The position numbers and the translations under genes are program-made. DNA of 8,776 nt from Tannerella sp. (GTDB lineage: Bacteria; Bacteroidota; Bacteroidia; Bacteroidales; Tannerellaceae), in assembly GCA_031275525.1 (NCBI GenBank), contig JAISOP010000040.1, positions 1 to 8,776 on the forward strand, in the 5' to 3' direction. Below are positions 6,889 to 8,776 of the stretch, piece by piece; within the stretch, counting starts at the first letter, position 1, and the number at the start of each line of letters is the position of its first letter. The notes beneath the pieces were generated by a model. The model saw only the letters and a list, made by a program, of their open reading frames with translations, made no database searches and had not been told where the DNA came from.

Positions 6889-6982
6889 TATACCGTGCAC
6901 GGTATGGTTTTGTGCATGACCGGTTCTGTGTAGTTCGGTTCCCTCGAGGCCTAAAAGACCTAACAGGCCTAAAAGACTTAAA
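6889..6982 (-). repeat. Dispersed intergenic repeat, copy R, with 9-bp tandem units
   Basis: Bases 6889-6955 match the reverse complement of 548-614 at 60 of 67 positions. Four related 9-bp units follow each other on the plus strand: AGGCCTAAA (6947-6955), AGACCTAAC (6956-6964), AGGCCTAAA (6965-6973) and AGACTTAAA (6974-6982). The outer end contains a perfect 16-bp palindrome, ATACCGTGCACGGTAT (6890-6905). Unlike copy L, I find no second inverted arm beyond the 9-bp units. It sits in the leader region of fecR. Confidence 0.75.
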
Positions 6983-7073
6983 GGACTTTCCCTGTGCTTT
7001 GGAAAAAGCGCTGTCGGGCGGGACTTTTTTCATCGGGAGGTGTCTTGTAGGGAAAAAAGAAACATCCATCGGA

Positions 7074-8057
7074 ATGGACACGAATAACTATATTGGTTTG
7101 CATATCGTTGACTATCTGCTTGAAGGCGGAAGCGGTCGCCCGGATGACCCGGTGCTGGCGGAATGGCTGGCGGCCGATGAATCTCACTGGGCCGATTTGG
7201 TGAAATACAAAAAAATCTGGGACGAATCCCGGTATGTTGCGCAAATGGAATCGTTTGACAAAAAGTCGGCATGGGAAAGAGTACACGCCGTCAATCAACG
7301 GCAACAACGAACCCGTAAACGGCTGGCCCGTTTCTATCCCGCGATTGGGGGGATAGCTGCCGCCGTGGCGGTTTTTTTCGTGCTTTCCTACTGGGGGTTG
7401 CCGGAGAAAGAGACGGGGGTGGAGATGTGTATGACGGTGGGCTACGGCAGCCGTTCGGAGGCTGTATTGCCGGACGGCTCCACCGTGAAACTGAATGCCG
7501 GGTCGAATATCCGCTATTCCTATCATCCGGGGAAACGCATCCGGGAGCTTTATTTCCAGGGCGAAGGCTTTTTCAAGATCGCTGCAAGCGAACGGCCCCT
7601 GGTGGTGAATACGGCCGGTGGGTTACAGGTGAAAGTGCTGGGTACGACGTTTAACCTGTGCGCCTACGAGGAGGATTCTACCGTCCGGACGTCGCTGCTG
7701 GAAGGCAATGTCGAACTTTCCCACGCGACCGGGAAAATGTGCCTGAAAGCCGGGGAAATGGCGGTTTACCATCCGAAAACCAACGAACTGAAAAAGGAGA
7801 ATACCCCTTTGGCGTACACCTATGGGTGGATCAACAACAAGCTGTATATGGATGAGATGTCGCTCTCGGAAGTCTGCAAAAGGCTGGAGCGGCAGTACGA
7901 TGTGCAAATCACCCTCCGGGGCAACATCGGAGCAACGATCCACTACAACGGCGTCCTGCAGGAAGAAAGTATCACGGACGTCCTGGAGGCCCTGGTGCGG
8001 TTGAGTAAAATCAGCTACCAGGTGAGCGGGAAAAAGATTATCATCACCTCTAAATAA
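7074..8057 (+). CDS. FecR-family anti-sigma factor (inner-membrane signal relay)
   Basis: This 327-residue protein is a FecR-type regulator: a cytoplasmic N-terminus that holds or activates an ECF sigma factor, one membrane helix, and a periplasmic part that receives the signal from a TonB-dependent transducer. Residues 1-80 are cytoplasmic (YLLEGGSGRPDDPVLAEWL, ERVHAVNQRQQRTRKR). The membrane helix is ~88-108 (YPAIGGIAAAVAVFFVLSYW). The FecR core is ~122-215 (GSRSEAVLPDGSTVKLNAGS, GEGFFKIA, VKVLGTTFNLCAYEED, SLLEGNVEL). A DUF4974-type domain ends the protein (~257-325: LYMDEMSLSEVCKRLERQYD, ITDVLEALVRLSKISY). The frame is open upstream to 6912, but those 54 residues derive from the dispersed repeat. 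7074 gives the usual family N-terminus and length. The STN-type susC follows after 127 bp, its expected partner. The ECF sigma gene usually found immediately upstream is absent. Confidence 0.94.
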   Translation: MDTNNYIGLHIVDYLLEGGSGRPDDPVLAEWLAADESHWADLVKYKKIWDESRYVAQMESFDKKSAWERVHAVNQRQQRTRKRLARFYPAIGGIAAAVAVFFVLSYWGLPEKETGVEMCMTVGYGSRSEAVLPDGSTVKLNAGSNIRYSYHPGKRIRELYFQGEGFFKIAASERPLVVNTAGGLQVKVLGTTFNLCAYEEDSTVRTSLLEGNVELSHATGKMCLKAGEMAVYHPKTNELKKENTPLAYTYGWINNKLYMDEMSLSEVCKRLERQYDVQITLRGNIGATIHYNGVLQEESITDVLEALVRLSKISYQVSGKKIIITSK

Positions 8058-8082
8058 AACTGCCTATGGAAAAGTAAACCGG

Positions 8083-8115
8083 AAAAAAAGCGGGAAATGC
8101 TGCTACATTCCCCGC
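8083..8115 (-). terminator. Intrinsic terminator on the minus strand
   Basis: A 10-bp stem (8090-8099 with 8106-8115, one A-C mismatch) has the 6-nt loop CTGCTA. Read on the minus strand the hairpin is followed by seven T (8089-8083). On the plus strand it is followed by AAAAAC, so it should only terminate minus-strand transcription. No minus-strand protein gene ends here, which points to a non-coding transcript. Confidence 0.65.
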
Positions 8116-8140
8116 AAAAACTTTGATAATTAATCTATAC

Positions 8141-8154
8141 GTGTTTCCAAACAC
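8141..8154. promoter_or_regulatory. Short dyad between fecR and susC2
   Basis: GTGTTTCCAAACAC has perfect 6-bp arms around CC. It lies 31 bp before the susC2 start. It could be an operator half-site pair for susC2 expression, or a hairpin in either the susC2 leader or the predicted antisense RNA. I cannot tell these apart. No good plus-strand -33/-7 promoter for susC2 is visible, which would fit ECF-sigma control. Confidence 0.35.
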
Positions 8155-8177
8155 AACAGTAACTAACCATCTATTTG

Positions 8178-8207
8178 CAAATATATGAATTTAAAAAACA
8201 GTAACAA
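8178..8207 (-). promoter_or_regulatory. Minus-strand promoter (TTG-N19-TATATTTG) overlapping the susC2 start
   Basis: On the minus strand, TTG (8207-8205) is followed after exactly 19 nt by TATATTTG (8185-8178) and then C. This matches the Bacteroidota housekeeping pattern of a -33 TTG/TTTG and a -7 TAnnTTTG. It is the best promoter match I found in the window. It overlaps the ATG of susC2 and points back toward fecR, driving the predicted antisense RNA. Confidence 0.6.
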
Positions 8208-8776
8208 TTGCCGGGGCAAAAGCAGGTCCCCGGTTTGGAAAAAGATTTTATCCATTATGAAGTTGACAACCTTTGTGTTGATAATATTTTGCGGTAACCT
8301 GTCGGCTACGGCCTATTCGCAACGTACCAAGCTGACGCTGGAACTCCGGAACCAGTCCATCAAGGAGGGGCTTTACCAGATTGAAAGCCAGTCCGGGTTC
8401 AGGTTCATTTATGAGAAAGAGCAGATCAATTTGGACCGGAAAGTGTCGATGCGCGTCAAAAACAAAACCGTGGAAATAATCCTCGAACGCCTGCTTGAGG
8501 ACGAAAATGTCGGGTACGAGATTACGGAAAACAAGCTGATCCTGATCTACCCTGCCGGGAAACGGTTGAGCGGCGCAGGCGCCCTTCTACCCGGGGCAGC
8601 GGAGGCGAACCGGCAGGGCAGGCGTATCACCGGCAGGGTGGTCGATGCCCGCGGAGAGGCCGTTATCGGTGCGAATGTACTGGAGAAGGGCGTCGCGGCC
8701 AATGGAACGGTGACGGATGTGGACGGGAATTTCTCGCTGACGGTGGCAGAGGATGCCGTGCTACAAGTCTCCTATA
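8185..8776 (+). CDS. SusC-like TonB-dependent transducer with STN domain, N-terminal part (runs off window)
   Basis: The ATG at 8185 opens a frame that stays open to the window end, 197 complete codons. The signal peptide is ~25-45 (MKLTTFVLIIFCGNLSATAY). An STN (secretin/TonB short N-terminal) domain covers ~49-122 (LTLELRNQSIKEGLYQIESQ, GFRFIYEKEQ, TVEIILERLLEDENVGYEIT). A glycine/alanine linker follows, then the start of a CarboxypepD_reg-like domain at ~147 (RITGRVVDARGEAVIGANV, GTVTDVDGNFSL). The plug and barrel lie beyond the window. STN domains on SusC proteins contact the periplasmic part of a FecR, so this is the likely partner of the gene just upstream. It differs from the first susC in the window, which has no STN. 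A susD partner is expected downstream. The predicted antisense promoter overlaps its start codon. Confidence 0.93.
   Translation, partial: MNLKNSNNCRGKSRSPVWKKILSIMKLTTFVLIIFCGNLSATAYSQRTKLTLELRNQSIKEGLYQIESQSGFRFIYEKEQINLDRKVSMRVKNKTVEIILERLLEDENVGYEITENKLILIYPAGKRLSGAGALLPGAAEANRQGRRITGRVVDARGEAVIGANVLEKGVAANGTVTDVDGNFSLTVAEDAVLQVSY

Larger units (their letters stand above)
6599..7073. other. Divergent spacer without a protein gene
   Basis: From left to right it holds an AT-rich leader of the small lipoprotein gene (6599-6640), a small CGGAA/TTCCG hairpin (6648-6661), the 23-bp dyad array, a possible -7 element, repeat copy R, and about 90 bp of fecR leader. I looked for an ECF sigma-factor gene or a recognisable remnant of one on both strands and found none. 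Confidence 0.7.
8083..8172 (-). ncRNA. Predicted antisense small RNA to the susC2 leader (DonS-like position)
   Basis: A minus-strand promoter at 8207-8178 and a minus-strand terminator at 8115-8083 bracket about 90 nt with no protein gene. The predicted 5' end is near 8172-8169, a few bases after the -7 element; the exact base is inferred. Besides the terminator hairpin, the RNA would carry a small hairpin GTGTTT-GG-AAACAC (8154-8141). It would be fully complementary to the susC2 5' leader, up to roughly 13 nt before the start codon. In Bacteroides fragilis, short antisense RNAs of this kind (DonS and relatives) lie between the regulatory genes and susC of polysaccharide-utilization loci and repress them. 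I infer the same role here from position and signals, not from sequence similarity. Confidence 0.55.

Noticed and set aside
6912..7073. FecR start at 6912 adding 54 residues
   Set aside because: The extra residues are translated repeat units and leader; the family-like N-terminus begins at 7074.

Overview
The window looks like a chromosomal segment of a high-GC member of the Bacteroidales (phylum Bacteroidota). The evidence is a SusC/SusD outer-membrane pair, a FecR-type anti-sigma factor followed by a SusC-like transducer with an STN domain, lipoproteins with an acidic stretch after the lipid-bearing cysteine, weak or absent Shine-Dalgarno sequences, and one good TTG-N19-TAnnTTTG (-33/-7) promoter. 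I cannot name the genus from sequence alone.

Layout. Bases 1-462 are the 3' end of a conserved hypothetical gene whose product has a helical start and a fibronectin-III-like end. Bases 463-751 are intergenic and hold one copy (L) of a dispersed repeat built around 9-bp units. A two-gene operon follows: susC (752-4174) and susD of the SusD_2 type (4193-5962), 18 bp apart. Bases 5963-6298 hold a very strong stem-loop and what looks like a decayed, frameshifted coding remnant. A short lipoprotein gene lies on the minus strand (6299-6598). The divergent spacer 6599-7073 carries a six-unit array of 23-bp dyad repeats and the second, inverted copy (R) of the dispersed repeat. Then come fecR (7074-8057) and the start of a second susC, this one with an STN signalling domain (8185 to the window end).

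How the parts may work together. SusC1/SusD1 should form a TonB-dependent uptake complex for a glycan, peptide or other large nutrient; the substrate is not visible. FecR and SusC2 form a trans-envelope signalling pair: ligand bound by SusC2 is relayed through its STN domain to FecR, which controls an ECF sigma factor. That sigma gene, normally just upstream of fecR, is missing here. It could lie elsewhere or have been lost from a spacer that is now full of repeats.

Most interesting observations. (1) Between fecR and susC2, the minus strand has a near-consensus promoter overlapping the susC2 start codon and, about 90 nt downstream, a hairpin followed by T7. This predicts a short antisense RNA to the susC2 leader, in the same place as the DonS-type repressors of polysaccharide-utilization loci in Bacteroides fragilis. 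(2) The 23-bp dyad array shows paired substitutions that keep its dyads intact. (3) Inverted copies of a 67-bp repeat flank the whole susCD-lipoprotein block.
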